64,000 bases of DNA from Arthrobotrys musiformis (lineage: Eukaryota; Ascomycota; Orbiliomycetes; Orbiliales; Orbiliaceae): assembly GCA_036971715.1 (NCBI GenBank), contig JAVHJL010000005.1, positions 868,001 to 932,000 on the forward strand, given 5' to 3'. Positions 12,182-23,824 of this stretch are shown in pieces. The number at the start of each line of letters is the position of its first letter. Position 1 is the stretch's first letter. The position numbers and the translations under genes were made by a program. The notes beneath the pieces were generated by a model. It had not been told where the DNA came from, ran no database searches, and saw nothing but the letters and a program-made list of their open reading frames with translations.

Positions 12182-15100
12182 TTTGAAGAATTGAAAGATG
12201 ATGATGCAATGATTCGAAGGGAATCAAACAAAGAAACGAATAAAATAAAAATAAACCTGGATAAAAAGATAATCGTTCGAAGGAAGAGATGAGGGTGGGT
12301 TCAAATAGGATATTTGAAGCTGTCGTCCGTTGGAAAAATAATTTGGAGACAGAAATATCCGAGAGAATCAAAAAACGAGCTCGGGCAATGAAGAAATGAT
12401 GAGGAAGAAGAAGATGAATATGGGGAATGAAGATGGGGGGTGAAATGGGATATGCGTGTTCAAAGAGGAGGGGCAATTCAGTTGCAAACTGAGGAAGGAG
12501 GGGGGTAGGTGAAGATGGACCGCCGCCAACACAGAGCAGCGGTCGTCGACGAGCCAATTGACGTCGAAGGACGACGTCTAGCAAGCTATCAAAAGGTGGT
12601 GCACAGGCACACCGAGTCGGTCAATTGCTACTATCTGGTTTGAATACTCAGAGCAAGATGAAGCTGTTGATTGGTAGGTGATGGATTGATGGACGTTATC
12701 GTTGATGGTTGGTGATGACGATGATGTTGGTTGTTGATGATAAGATGGATGGGGGGAGTTCTGTGGTGGTGGTGGGAGTGGTGGTGGGATATACTTTGGA
12801 GGAGGGGTATTCTCAATTATAAACAAATTTATTGAACAACGACCGGAAACGGGGAAAAGGAAGTGAATTTGCACGGCAATTTTTGGAGTGCGGGAGCTTC
12901 ACAGGTTTCTACGATCGATTTTTCACCAATTAGTTAGTACGCTTCCTCCCTTCCCTTCTTCCTTTTAATTCTTTTTTCTTGGTCTGTGGATGGAGAGACT
13001 AATTGGCGGTGGAGCTTGCCAGAGGAGGAGGAGGAGCACGACGACTTTTGTACTTCAGCAACAACGCTCGAGCGAGCGGACCAGGACGAGAATGAATGAC
13101 TTCAACCTGCAAGCACTTGCAAGCAAGGGCGACAGGGATTACGGGACGGTGGGGGGTTACGTTATTGGATAACGGGAAATCGGAGCATCTACACAGTGCA
13201 CAATGCTAGCAGCTAGCTCGACCAGGACCCCGGCCGGACATGGCATGGCAAGCCCACGGCATGGGGCATGATGGACAGCTGCAGCTCACAATTAGGGCGA
13301 GTGCTATTGGGGCGGCTCGCATGCGTCCTTCTCCCCTTCTTTCTTTTTTGCAGGCTGCGGTGCAGGCTGATGGGGGAACACTATACCAACTAGCTGCTAT
13401 AGCGGTGGAAGCTAGAAGGTTAAGTTTCCCCACACATGTCTGAACCAAGGGCTGTTGATAACGAATGGGTTTCGCTGTATTGGTCCATTTCCGGAGACCT
13501 TTCCTTATGAAGTTTTTATTTGTAGCTAAAATGCGGCGCTCCGATAAGGAAAACCCGAGCTAAGGCTGCACCGCGCTGCACACTGTATGTGAATCCATCC
13601 GATATAATACAGCGATCGATGATGCTAAAACCGCTCTCTGAGGGAGTAATCCGCTGCTTAAGTAATGGAATTTGGAAAGTATCGTCCAGAGGGTTCGTAT
13701 AGCAAAAACCGCCTCGATTCAACCTTCATGTTTGTCCGCGAGAGAGATGCTATCACAGAATCAATCGGCGGACAATGCACACGTGGACGCCGTTCAATAC
13801 GTTTAAAATATGTGCCCGCTCATGTTCCACATGTATGTAACTCTACCGTGTATTCTGTCGTATATACTTTTTTTTTTTTTTTCCTCCTGCCGTCCTCGAG
13901 ATCCCAGCTAGAATGAAAGGAAGAATCCTAACTACCCGACCTCGGAGACCATCAACTCTCCGCTAAAGGTGGTTGACGAAACACACAATCCAAACCAAGT
14001 TCATCTCCAAAACAATACAAAAAAAAAAGTGAGATCGCATTAAACGGGCAGGAATTCGAAACTATCGTTCGGCCTGGTCCATGGCCATCTATATGCACCC
14101 CACCCAGCACCCGAAGTCTTTCCTTGCATCAACCTCGCATGCGGTGTGACAGCGAAAGGGAAAAAAGAACCATTCCCAAATCCCCTTTGAAACAACTGAT
14201 CTGAATAAACGCACGATATAAAAAAAGAAGCTTCTTCCCAATCCTGCATTTAATTATTATCGAGTAACAGAATTCAGGGTCCAGAACCCAAAGTGGATCG
14301 AAAGTTGGTAATTCCTCGTCCCTCACTGGACCAATTCCCAAAAGCGAAACTCGGTTTGGCCCTTCCCCGATGTCGGTGGGATCCGGGTGGCCAACCGCGC
14401 AGGCTTTAAAGGGCCAGGGTTATGCTTAAATTTCACCCGTGGATTTCCCTCCAAAGGGGTGACTGACCCTCTCCATTTTTCCTATGTTCCGCAGCGCTGG
14501 ATCCGATGCAATGTCCGCCGCCGCCGCAAATTTGACCATCACGGCCGACCAAGCTGGGTATGTAAGTATGTAGCTAGCTTAGCTCGCCCCCAGCATTTCA
14601 TCCAGATCGCCGACTACCGAAACAAGCTTGCGTTCTCACCCGACATTTCCCGGCGAAAGCCTGCCTTTATACCCAGAAGAGACCACATCTCATCCCCTTC
14701 CTTCTATTTTTCTTCCGAGAGGCCCATTACCTCGCAAGGTCTGTCCTTTTCTCGCTGGATTTATTCCGTCCAGCCAGGAAAAAATCCATGTGACGGACAC
14801 ATAACCCAGAGAGCTCTTCGAAAGAAAACCTGTTGGTCCCATTCCGAACCAACAGAACCCTCAAGATTTCCAATCCGTAATTCGCCATACCTCCGCCCCT
14901 CGAAAGAGATGATTATGTCGTAAAATCCAACTGCGTAGATTTCCCCAGACCAACAGGTCCAAATATGATTCAAATAAAAAAAAAGTGGGGTTCCCTACGG
15001 CCCTTTTGGCTCAATAAATCCTAAAGCAACGAGGCCCTGGCAGCACTTAAGCTTAAGCGACCTTGCCGCAGGCGTCCCACCCATGGGGCAGCTGGCAGGC

Positions 15101-15558
15101 ATTGAGGCAGGTGAGGTGCTGATGGAAGGAGGGTCGTAAACACCGCCCATTGGCCTAATTCCTTATCGATATCGTCTATGCATGACGTCGGGCCAAAAGC
15201 CCCACCACCAAAAATTCGAAAATTCTCGCGACGACGTCAGATTTCCCATACGCCCGAAGAAAAACACCCCTCCCCCTCTCCGGAAAAGACGCAAGGAACA
15301 TACCGAAACATATACAACTACCCCAGAATACCTTATTCCCTTGAACTTTCCCCTTTTGAGTGATCTCTGTTTTGTGGAGGTTGCCGCGCCGCCCGATATC
15401 GATTCTATTATCGATATTGATTTTCTGATAAGGGAAGGCCGACTTTACGCCTGTGTCACAATGCCCAACTTCTAACGACGACCCATAAAAATACCACAAC
15501 TTCAACAAAAAACCCACCTTCGCATCGACATCACGGCCAATTGGCCTTCAGAACAGCC
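12182..15558. promoter_or_regulatory. 3.4 kb divergent intergenic region, Glt1 / Yme2
   Basis: No convincing gene lies here. The Glt1-proximal side is a purine-rich leader, then a close inverted pair TGACGTCG (12559-12566) and CGACGTCT (12572-12579). A long GTGG/GATG-rich tract (about 12660-12800) is simple sequence. The Yme2-proximal side has another inverted pair, TGACGTCG (15183-15190) and CGACGTCA (15232-15239), 370-320 bp before the Yme2 start. A 178-codon ORF at 14387-14923 does not read like protein. Confidence 0.5.
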
Positions 15559-18263
15559 ATGTTCTCCCTCTCAACCACCCGCGCGCACTGTCTGCGCCGC
15601 ACATACACATCTCCAATCTCCCCCCGCGGACGACCATGGCGGTTCCAACCTCCAAGACGTCACGCGACAGCAACTGCCATACCCACAGGCGCAACAGAGA
15701 ATACAGCCACCGTCGAGCCCACCGAGTTCCTATCAGACATCCCGGAAAGCGGGTTCATAGACATCAAACCGAACGAAGGCCTTCTATTCTTCGATAGTAA
15801 GCCCTCCTTCCTCCTTCTGCTACACTAGCTCTACATCTACAATATCACAATTAACTAATATATAATAACAAAAAGACGTCTACCCCGTCCTCTCCGCCTT
15901 CCTCGACTCCCGCTTCATCCCCCTCCGCCTCGACCGCCTCTCCTCCGCCGAAAAACTGCTAAAACACACAATCCCCCCAACCTCCCCCATAAAAATAACC
16001 CAAGTAATCCCCCGCATCAAAGACGGCGGCGCCTTCATAAAATACACCCGCCCGCAAAACCTCACCGACCGCGACGTCGAACGCCAAATGCAAGACCTCC
16101 TCACAACCCAAAAGATAAAACCCTGGTACTCCCCCTTCGGCCAAGTCCGCTGTTTCCTCGTCCAAGGCCAACCCTGGCTCGAGGATTTACAAAGGTTCCC
16201 CGCCACCAGGATCAAAGTCGAATTCGACGGCGGGCCGGATATCCCCGCTGAAGAATTGTACACAACCTTCAGACGCTTCGGACGCTTGGTCGATATCAAC
16301 CCCTTACCCAAGGACTCCAAGGAACTACCGCGATACGCCTACCTCACCTTCTGGAAAATCAGAAGCGCAACAGCGGCAAGGAACTGCCTCCACGATCTCA
16401 AAATAAAAACCCCAGACGGGAAAGAAACACAATTGAGAATCTTATACTCCCCCGTCGTCAAAGCCCACACGATCAGAAAATGGATCCTAGACCACCCCAA
16501 GATCGTTCTCCCCATCCTAGCAGCCCTCATCGCAGCTTTCGCAATCGCAGTCTTCGATCCGTACGTCAACCCTAATCCCACCCCCCGAAACCCACTAACA
16601 ATTAACAAACTAGAATCCGCACATTCTTCGTCCGAGCGCACATAACCCACTCCCTAGACTTCGGCTCAAAAGCCTGGACCTGGTTCAAAGGCGCCGCATC
16701 AACCTACCTAATCCTCTCCAAAAAACCCGGCACAGACACCTCCGGCGACCTCTCAGTCCTCTGGCAGGAACGAAAAGAAACAGTAGAAACCCTAAAATCA
16801 TGGCTCCTAGAATCCTCAGAAACCGTAATTCCCCCCCTTCCCCTCCCCTCCCAACCCACAACCCTAACGAAAAAAACAGTTCATAGTAGTCCAAGGCCCC
16901 CGCGGCTCCGGAAAACGAGATCTAGTCCTCGGCGACGTCCTAAAGGACTGGAAACACACCCTAATCTTCGACTGCGAACCCGTCCAAGACGGCCACGGAG
17001 ACGCACAAATAATCCGCGCCGCAGCAGCACAAGTAGGCTACAGACCTGTCTTCGGCTGGCTAAACTCCATAAACAGCTGGGTCGACCTCGCCGTCCAAGG
17101 CACCCTAGGCACCGCAGCCGGCCTCAGCGAAACCCTCGAAAGTCCGTAAACCCCCCCCCCCCTCTAACCCAAAAAACCCCCCACTAACCCAAAAAACAGC
17201 CCAATTCACCAAAATCCTCCAAAACACCGCAACAGCCTTAAAACAAGTCGCCCTCTCCCACCGCCTCAAATCCGACAAAGACTCCTTCCTAAACGACGAC
17301 GAATGGCTAGAAGCCCACCCGGAACACCGCCCCGTCGTCGTCATTGACAACTTCCTCCACCGCTCCGACCCAGCCGGCGAAAAAATCTACCAACGCCTCT
17401 CGGACTGGTCCGCCCTCCTCGTCTCCGCCAACGTCGCCCACGTGATCTTTATGACCAACGACGTCTCCTTCTCCAAACACCTCTCCCGCAGCCTCCCCGA
17501 CCGCGTCTTCAGAACCGTCATGCTCGGCGACGCCTCCCCGGAAGCCGCAAAACGCTACGTCCTCTCCCAAATCCACTCCGGCACAATCCCCGAAAAATCC
17601 CAGGAAACAGACCAACTAGACTCCTCAATAGACCAACTCGGCGGCCGCCTCACAGACCTAGAATTCCTCGCCCGCCGCATAAAAACCGGCGAAGCCCCCG
17701 CACAAGCCGTCTCAGAAATCGTAAAAACCTCCGCAAACGAAATCCTAAAACTATACTTCCTCGGCGACCCATCCAAAAGATCTTATACAAAGGAACAAGC
17801 ATGGGCTCTAATAAGAATGTTCGGAGAAAACGGAACCGGAAAGGACCAGCTGAGGTACAACGAAGTCCTCCTGCACGGATTATTCTCCAAAAACGGCGAG
17901 GAAGCCCTGCAAGCCCTCGAACAGGCGGAATTCATCACCATCGTCTCGGCAGACGGCAGACCCTGGGCCATCAAGCCCGGGAAACCGGTCTACCGCGCCG
18001 CATTCAAAAAGCTGCAAAACGATCAAGTCCTCCAGGCAAAACTGGATATCGACGTCGCAACGGAACTAACAAAAACAGAAACAGCAAATGTAGCAAAATA
18101 CGAAGCCGAACTTACCACTCTAGCGCAACTCCCATCAAAGCCGTCGGAGATCTACGGCAGGGTCTCGTGGCTGCTGAAGAAGCTGCAGGCGAGCCAGGTG
18201 AAGATCGAACAGTACGAGAAGGAAATCGCGGGATTGAAGAAAGTCCTCCAAACCCAGTTTTAA
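15559..18263 (+). CDS. YME2: Mitochondrial inner-membrane protein Yme2 (escape protein 2)
   Basis: Exons 15559-15796, 15876-16560, 16614-16824, 16880-17141 and 17200-18263 give about 819 residues. The N-terminus is basic and Ser/Arg-rich, as for mitochondrial import (MFSLSTTRAHCLRRTYTSP). A region typical of the family (IDIKPNEGLLFFDNVYPV) precedes an RRM-like domain (RIKVEFDGGPDI to LRILYSPVV). A transmembrane segment follows (KIVLPILAALIAAFAIAVF). After it comes an AAA-like ATPase domain with Walker A QGPRGSGKRDLVL and a Walker B-like RPVVVIDNF, then a C-terminal coiled coil. Yme2 is linked to mitochondrial nucleoid structure and escape of mtDNA. The exon 4 donor is odd: the obvious GTAAAC site breaks the frame, and phase needs the GTCCGT four bases upstream. 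Confidence 0.92.
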
Positions 18264-18528
18264 AACCCACATGTCTATATTTTCATCCGCGGGGGGAGGT
18301 TCGAAGTGCATCAAATAGCAATTCCTCCTCTTCTCTTGCCTGTACATACAGAATACCATATATTTACATTCTTTCCCAATAAGAAAACCCTGTTGTAAAT
18401 TCCGCGTTGCCAAAACCACCAAATCGCGAAAATGAGTCCCAAGCTCCAAAGCTTCCCCAAAGCTCCAACCTCAACCTCCTCCACACCACCACCCTCCCTA
18501 ACCCAAATACCCAAATAAAAACCCCACA

Positions 18529-19797
18529 ATGTCCCGCCGCCCAAAAGCCTCCTCCCGCCACCCCACAGCCTCATCAACAACCCAATTCGACCTCCGCAAT
18601 CCAAACACCCTCCCCGCATCCCTCCAAGACGACGACTACGACGCCGAAACCGCCGCAATCCTAACCTTCGACGAAATCACCGGCCAATCCCGCGGCATCA
18701 AACGTAACGCCGTAAACCTCGACGGCTACGACTCCGACAGCAGCAACGAAGGCTTCGGCGGCGGCAAAGACGACCCCGACCCGAAGGATTCCAAAAAGCA
18801 GAAGAAGAAGGATGACGATGACGATGATGACGACATGTTCGGCGGCGACGACGACGCAGATGGTGAAAAAATCGGCGACGGGGAGGAAAATAAACCATCC
18901 ACCAAGAAAAAGGGCGTCAGATTCATAGACGTCGACGAAATCGAAGGCCAAGTCGACCGTTCCTCAGCCTCAAGCGACGAAGAAGAAGACCTCGACGACG
19001 AAGAAGTAGACGAAGAAGTCGGCGCCGGCGGTAAAAAGAAGAACGCCCCAAAACTCGACGGCTTCAACATGAAAGCCGAGGCCGAAGAAGGTAAATTCGA
19101 CGACCAAGGGAACTTCGTCCGCCGAGCCGTCGACCCCGACGCGGTACACGATACATGGCTGGAAGGCGTCAGCAAAAAAGAAATGAAGAAGGCGAAGGAA
19201 TCCCACGAGAAGCGGGAGCAGGAAGCCAAGCAGCGTAGGAGGGAGGAAGACGAATTGATCACGGGTGACTTAATATCGGACCTGGCATTATGCCTCGAAC
19301 GAGGGGAGACAGCACTCGAAGCACTCGCAAGATTAAACACAGGCAAGAAAGCCGCAAAGCCGAAGAAGTCATGGCAGAAGAAGAAAGGCAAGGACATGGA
19401 TGTCGACAGCACCAACGGAAAGGAACCAGAAGATCCCAAGGAGGTGGAACGGAAAACACAGATCGAGAAGATCACAACCGCAGCCGATAGACTGCTATCA
19501 CGAGGGTTCAACGAGATCTACGACGAGCCGAGAGAGTTCCTGACGAGATTATACAAGAAAGAAACACACGAGGACTGGGTCGAACCCGTCAAGGAAACCG
19601 TATCAGACGAGCCGGAGAACCTAGTAGATGAATGGGAGTATAAATGGAGCGACGGCCAAGGCGATGGCCAAATCCACGGCCCGTACGGTGGTACCGAAAT
19701 GAAAGCCTGGAAAGAAGCCGGCTACTTCCAGGAAGGAGTGGTATTCAGACGGAAAGGCGAAGGCGAGAGCGACTGGACGAGACTCCCAGACTTTTAA
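18529..19797 (+). CDS. LIN1: GYF-domain protein of the Lin1/CD2BP2/Snu40 family
   Basis: Single exon, 422 residues. CD2BP2-type proteins bind proline-rich tails in the U5 snRNP and leave before tri-snRNP maturation; yeast Lin1/Snu40 is the same family. The N-terminus has basic/polar sequence then acidic low complexity with a run of eight Asp (about residues 94-101) and KKKGVRFIDVDEIEG. The middle has FNMKAEAEEGKFDDQGNFVR and TWLEGVSKKEMKKAKESH, both well conserved in this family, followed by LALCLERGETALEALARL. The C-terminal GYF domain is WEYKWSDGQGDGQIHGPYGG then MKAWKEAGYF and a hydrophobic end; here the G-P-Y-G replaces the more usual G-P-F-S/T. It lies 265 bp after Yme2 on the same strand. 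Confidence 0.9.
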   Translation: MSRRPKASSRHPTASSTTQFDLRNPNTLPASLQDDDYDAETAAILTFDEITGQSRGIKRNAVNLDGYDSDSSNEGFGGGKDDPDPKDSKKQKKKDDDDDDDDMFGGDDDADGEKIGDGEENKPSTKKKGVRFIDVDEIEGQVDRSSASSDEEEDLDDEEVDEEVGAGGKKKNAPKLDGFNMKAEAEEGKFDDQGNFVRRAVDPDAVHDTWLEGVSKKEMKKAKESHEKREQEAKQRRREEDELITGDLISDLALCLERGETALEALARLNTGKKAAKPKKSWQKKKGKDMDVDSTNGKEPEDPKEVERKTQIEKITTAADRLLSRGFNEIYDEPREFLTRLYKKETHEDWVEPVKETVSDEPENLVDEWEYKWSDGQGDGQIHGPYGGTEMKAWKEAGYFQEGVVFRRKGEGESDWTRLPDF

Positions 19798-20860
19798 TAA
19801 TCCACTCTTACCATTTATTGTATACTAGAGCAGCTTTCATATGCATCCATCCAGGCATGGAGTTCGGAGTCCTTTCTTTACGAATAGTATCTACGTGTAA
19901 TCATACCATCTAACACCAAACATCCAAATACCACGTTATAACATCATCTATCACAAATCTAAAACGAGCATATGAATCCTCAAAGATAAGCTGAACCTCC
20001 TAGGAGGCCGCCCACAAGAAATTATTTTTTTATTATTTATCTTCATCCCCATAATCCCTCGTGAACATATAATCCACCGGGTCCCTCATCCAAAGATATT
20101 ACAAGAAGAAAAAAATGTGTCAAGCCATGTCCGCCCAAAAAAATAAATGGAAGCGCCATGCTGAGAAGAGTATTCTTTTGGATTTTTTCGTTCATAAACC
20201 CTCCTTGCCTATTATTGCATTTTTTGTATTTTACCCTTTTCCGTATGGAAAAAGATTGGGGGTTTTTTGTTTCGGCTGTTTAAAAAAAAAAAAAAAGAAA
20301 AAAAAAAAAAAGTGACGAGATCGATCGAAGAGAAGACCTCACACTCCAACTCCGACCTATTTCTCCATAAACCATTCCGAGATCCCTCCGAGCATAAAAC
20401 GAAAACAATAAGAACGGAGAAACGTAAAGCGGAAAAAAGGGCGGAGATCCCATGACCATATACCACCAGAGCGGCCAAGATAACAAAACAAGGAGCAGCA
20501 GCGTTGGTTTCGGGAACAGTAATTTCAAAGTAATTTATGCTCGAAAAAGCATTTCGATTCTCGTTTATAAATTCGAGGAATCATTAGTGTTTGGTTGGTT
20601 TAGTTTTCGCCATAGAATAGAGAAGAGAATAGAAAATAAAAGCTAAACACGCAAAAATGAACAAATAAGGGAAAAAGAGGCACAACAGTAAGTGTGGAAA
20701 AGCATTTGTTTCGCCGTTGAGTAATTAATCGAAGTAGAGATGCATCAGGAGCGCTTGGAAAAATAATCCGCTCCACTTATGCCATGCCCAGATCAGATCA
20801 CCAGTTTTTTATGTCGTGCCAAAAATACAGTTTCGAAGGGGGTCATTGTTGTGGAAAGAT
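19798..20860. other. Convergent 3' intergenic region, Lin1 / Scd6
   Basis: About 1.06 kb between two converging genes. It is AT-rich, with a near-pure A tract at about 20281-20311. ORFs here are formed by the A tract and low-complexity sequence. No gene is supported. Confidence 0.55.
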
Positions 20861-22998
20861 CTAGTTCGAAGCATTGACCTGCTGGGCCTGCTGCTGGATC
20901 TGATGCTGTTGTTGGTGGTGTTGACCACCCCCACGCCCTCTCCCTCTGAAATGGCCTCGACCGCGGCCTCGGCCACGCCAGTTGCCACGACGGTAGCCGC
21001 TGTCGACGGATCCCTGTCCAAATGTTTCGATGTTCTTCCGAACTTCTTCATGGCGGCGTTGGCCACCAGGTCGACCATCCGCACCAACCTCTTTGGCTTC
21101 GGCACGCTCTTTGTTCTCACAGCTTATGTTATCGAAGAAGGAGCTGCCTTTGTTGTAGAATCCTCCGGCAGGGGCGATGATAGCCGGTTGGTCAACCGAT
21201 GGCTTCCTTTCGGTTGATCCTTCTTGGACATCCGCAGTCGATGCACCATCCTCACCATCGGCGACTTTAGTAAAGCGAGCGTTGGCCAACTCGAAGTCAT
21301 AGTCCGTAGTTGGGACCTCAACTTTTCTGGCTTGGTGAGGCATTCCTCCACGTCCTCTGGCCCCTCTACCACGGTAGGGGACAGGGGCACCGTTATTATT
21401 GTGGTTATTGTGGTTATTGTAGTTATTGTTGTTGTTGTTGTTGTGCTGGCGATATTGCTGGTTGGTCCCATTCGTCTGTTTGAGTTTCATTGCCTGAACT
21501 TTCCTCTCCAGGTCAGCCAGCCCCGGAGAATCCGAGGCTGCCTGTGGTGGGACCGCAGCAAGTTGAGTAACCGGGACAGCTGGTGCGATTGTGGTTGTAG
21601 TAGTAATAGTTGTTCCCGTTTGCGTGTGCCCAGGCTGGGAACTTCCAAATCCACCACGGCCACGACCACCTCTCCCTCGGGTTCCCGCATTTCTGGGGCC
21701 TGTGGGTTGGGTTGGGACAGCAGCAGTTGGTTGCGTCAAAGCCGTGGCAACATCTGGCTTCGATTCCAGAGGTGGTGGAGGAGGAGGCTGCTGAGTTGGG
21801 GCAGCTTCCTTCTGTTTAGGAGCCACGTCCTTGTTTTCAACCGCGGCAACTGGAGGTTCTGCCTTAGCCTGGGTAGGCGCGGGGACCTGGGTTGGGGCTG
21901 GAGGGGGAGGCTGAGTAGCCGTTTGATTGGGAGCCCGGTTTCGGTTATCACCTGGCAGTGGAGCCTGGCCTGGAACCTGGGGGCCTGGCTGGAATGGAGG
22001 AGCTCCATAGGGGAACGGGCCGCCTGGGAAGCCCGGACCAGGTGGTCCACCTGGGAATCCACCCATATATGGAGGCTGTGGATAAAACTGACCACCAGGT
22101 CCGGCTCTCGGGCCACCCATTGGACCAGGAGGGGGATAAAATCCTGGCGCAAAATTTGGGTTAAAGGGTGGCTGGTTTGGACCAGGCCTATTGTGTTGAT
22201 AATTAATGGGTTGAGCTGGCGGGTAGCCTGGGGGTCTTTGAGCCTGCACCATCATATCTATGTCAGCAGATGAACCAGAGAAGGAAAAAACCAGCTAGTT
22301 CAAATGGGAAACAAAAATTCGAAATGGTTTCTGTAGTCAGAAGGAAGGCAACGGAAATCTCCGCATGGTTTTGCGCTTTAGGACAATGACAATAAAATTG
22401 TTTTACATCCGAAATATTTCATCATGTTGACAGAAGAGAAAGAGAGAAAAAATCAAGATGGAGAACTTGAATCTTTCTTTCTTTTTTTTTTTTTTTTTTT
22501 TTTTGAAATGTGGGGGAGGGGGGGTTGATGCGTGTTAGACTTACGTTGATGATAGCGGGGTCATTCGGGAAAGAAGGTTGTGGTGGCGGTGGCTTCGGAG
22601 CAGCCTCCGGGGCCTCCATGCGCAAATCCTTTACATCGCTACCCCGGAAGACGATGTAATCATATACCTCATCCGTTCCATCGACTTCATTGGAAGGATC
22701 GTCGCAGCGGCCTTCCGTTCCGTGATTTGTGACATTCTCCAATCCGACGGTGGAGTTTTCAGAATCGATCTGATGGAGGGTTCCGACATAGCTGTGGTAG
22801 GTCAAACGCGAGGTTAGTTGGAGAACATCACAAAAGAGGCATATGGAAGTGCAAATCACATACCGAATATCGCTACGCGAGATTAAAGAGATTCGAGACC
22901 TAGAAAGAGACGGATGAAGAACCACGGTTAGTTGTTGATTGCCTTGGGGACGTGTGAGCAATTGACGGGTGGATGCTTTACCCTATGAATTCGGACAT
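20861..22998 (-). CDS. SCD6: Scd6/Sum2/Lsm14 RNA-binding translation repressor and decapping factor
   Basis: Exons 22982-22998, 22864-22899, 22545-22791 and 20861-22294 give about 577 residues. The N-terminal LSm14 domain is clear once joined: MSEFIGSRISLISRSDIRYV, GTLHQIDSENSTVGLENV, then VYDYIVFRGSDVKDLRM. A long Pro/Gly/Gln-rich linker follows. The FDF-type helix (TTDYDFELANARF, near residue 430) has Tyr for the first Phe; then come an FFD box (SSFFDNISCENKERA), a TFG box (NIETFGQGSVDSGYRRGNW) and RGG repeats. The family represses translation and activates decapping by binding Dcp1/2, Edc4 and Dhh1 in P-bodies. The last intron is the weak point: the acceptor at 22295 (CTAG) keeps phase, while a nearer TAG at 22258 does not. 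Confidence 0.88.
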
Positions 22999-23824
22999 TT
23001 GGAAGGACCGAGGATGGACACGAATGCCACTGGTTCAGACTGGAAGGAAATTGGTGCTATTACAACGAAGTCGGAGGGGAGGTTGAGATATATACTCGTT
23101 GGTATTAGGTCGTAAGAAGCGTTAGATGGCTGAGAAAGACACGCGAGAGAGAAGGAAGAAGAAAGAAGAAGAAGCGAAAGAAGCAGCAGTAAACGAGCAG
23201 TGGAAAAAAAGCTAATTGAAGAGAACAGAAGGGGATTCGTTATGAGCTGGAGAGAGGTTTGATGGATGGATGATGATAGTGGCGTGAAGTGGAGGAAGTG
23301 AGAGAGAAGAAGGAGAAAATGATGATGATGAAGAAGATAGAGAGGACGGTGATGGTGATGATGACGACGATGGTGATGGTGGTGACGAAGATGAAGGAAG
23401 TTGTGGTTGGTGAAAGGAAGAGAAGAGAAGAGAAGAAGAAGAAGAGGAAGAAGACGAGAAGAGACAACGAGCCGGTCAGGTTTTGTGCCCGCAAATTTAC
23501 GCCCACAACAACACTCGCCGCCACAGATCAATATACAAGTACCCACACAAACATGGACATTCAAATCAATTAAGCAGAAACTCCTGGTGCCGAAGAGGGG
23601 TTCACGGTAGCTTAATTTCAGCTAAAATTGCCTCCCAAAGCCCCAATCGTGGCTCCGTATACATGCCTCTACATCTAGCATCGATGGTATAATTATAAGG
23701 TGGAGGGTCGAAGCACGGTGACGTTGGACGTCAACTGCAACACCTCAACACATTTCCCCAGACTTCCTCACATGCTCCACTCCACCATCCCCAGACCCCC
23801 CCATCTCACCATATAAACCCCACC
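22999..23824. promoter_or_regulatory. Divergent promoter region, Scd6 / KPWE protein
   Basis: About 0.83 kb. A GA/GATG-rich simple-sequence tract fills roughly 23270-23465. A perfect palindrome with a 3-bp spacer, TGACGT-TGG-ACGTCA, lies at 23719-23733, about 95 bp before the start of the KPWE gene; it resembles a pair of ATF/CREB half-sites. No gene. Confidence 0.5.

Noticed and set aside
14387..14923. 178-codon ORF in the Glt1-Yme2 spacer
   Set aside because: Irregular amino-acid pattern with no domain, and no promoter or splice context; most likely chance.
21224..22273. 349-codon plus-strand ORF opposite Scd6
   Set aside because: Antisense of the Pro/Gly-rich Scd6 linker; the Trp/Ser-rich product is an artefact of that composition.
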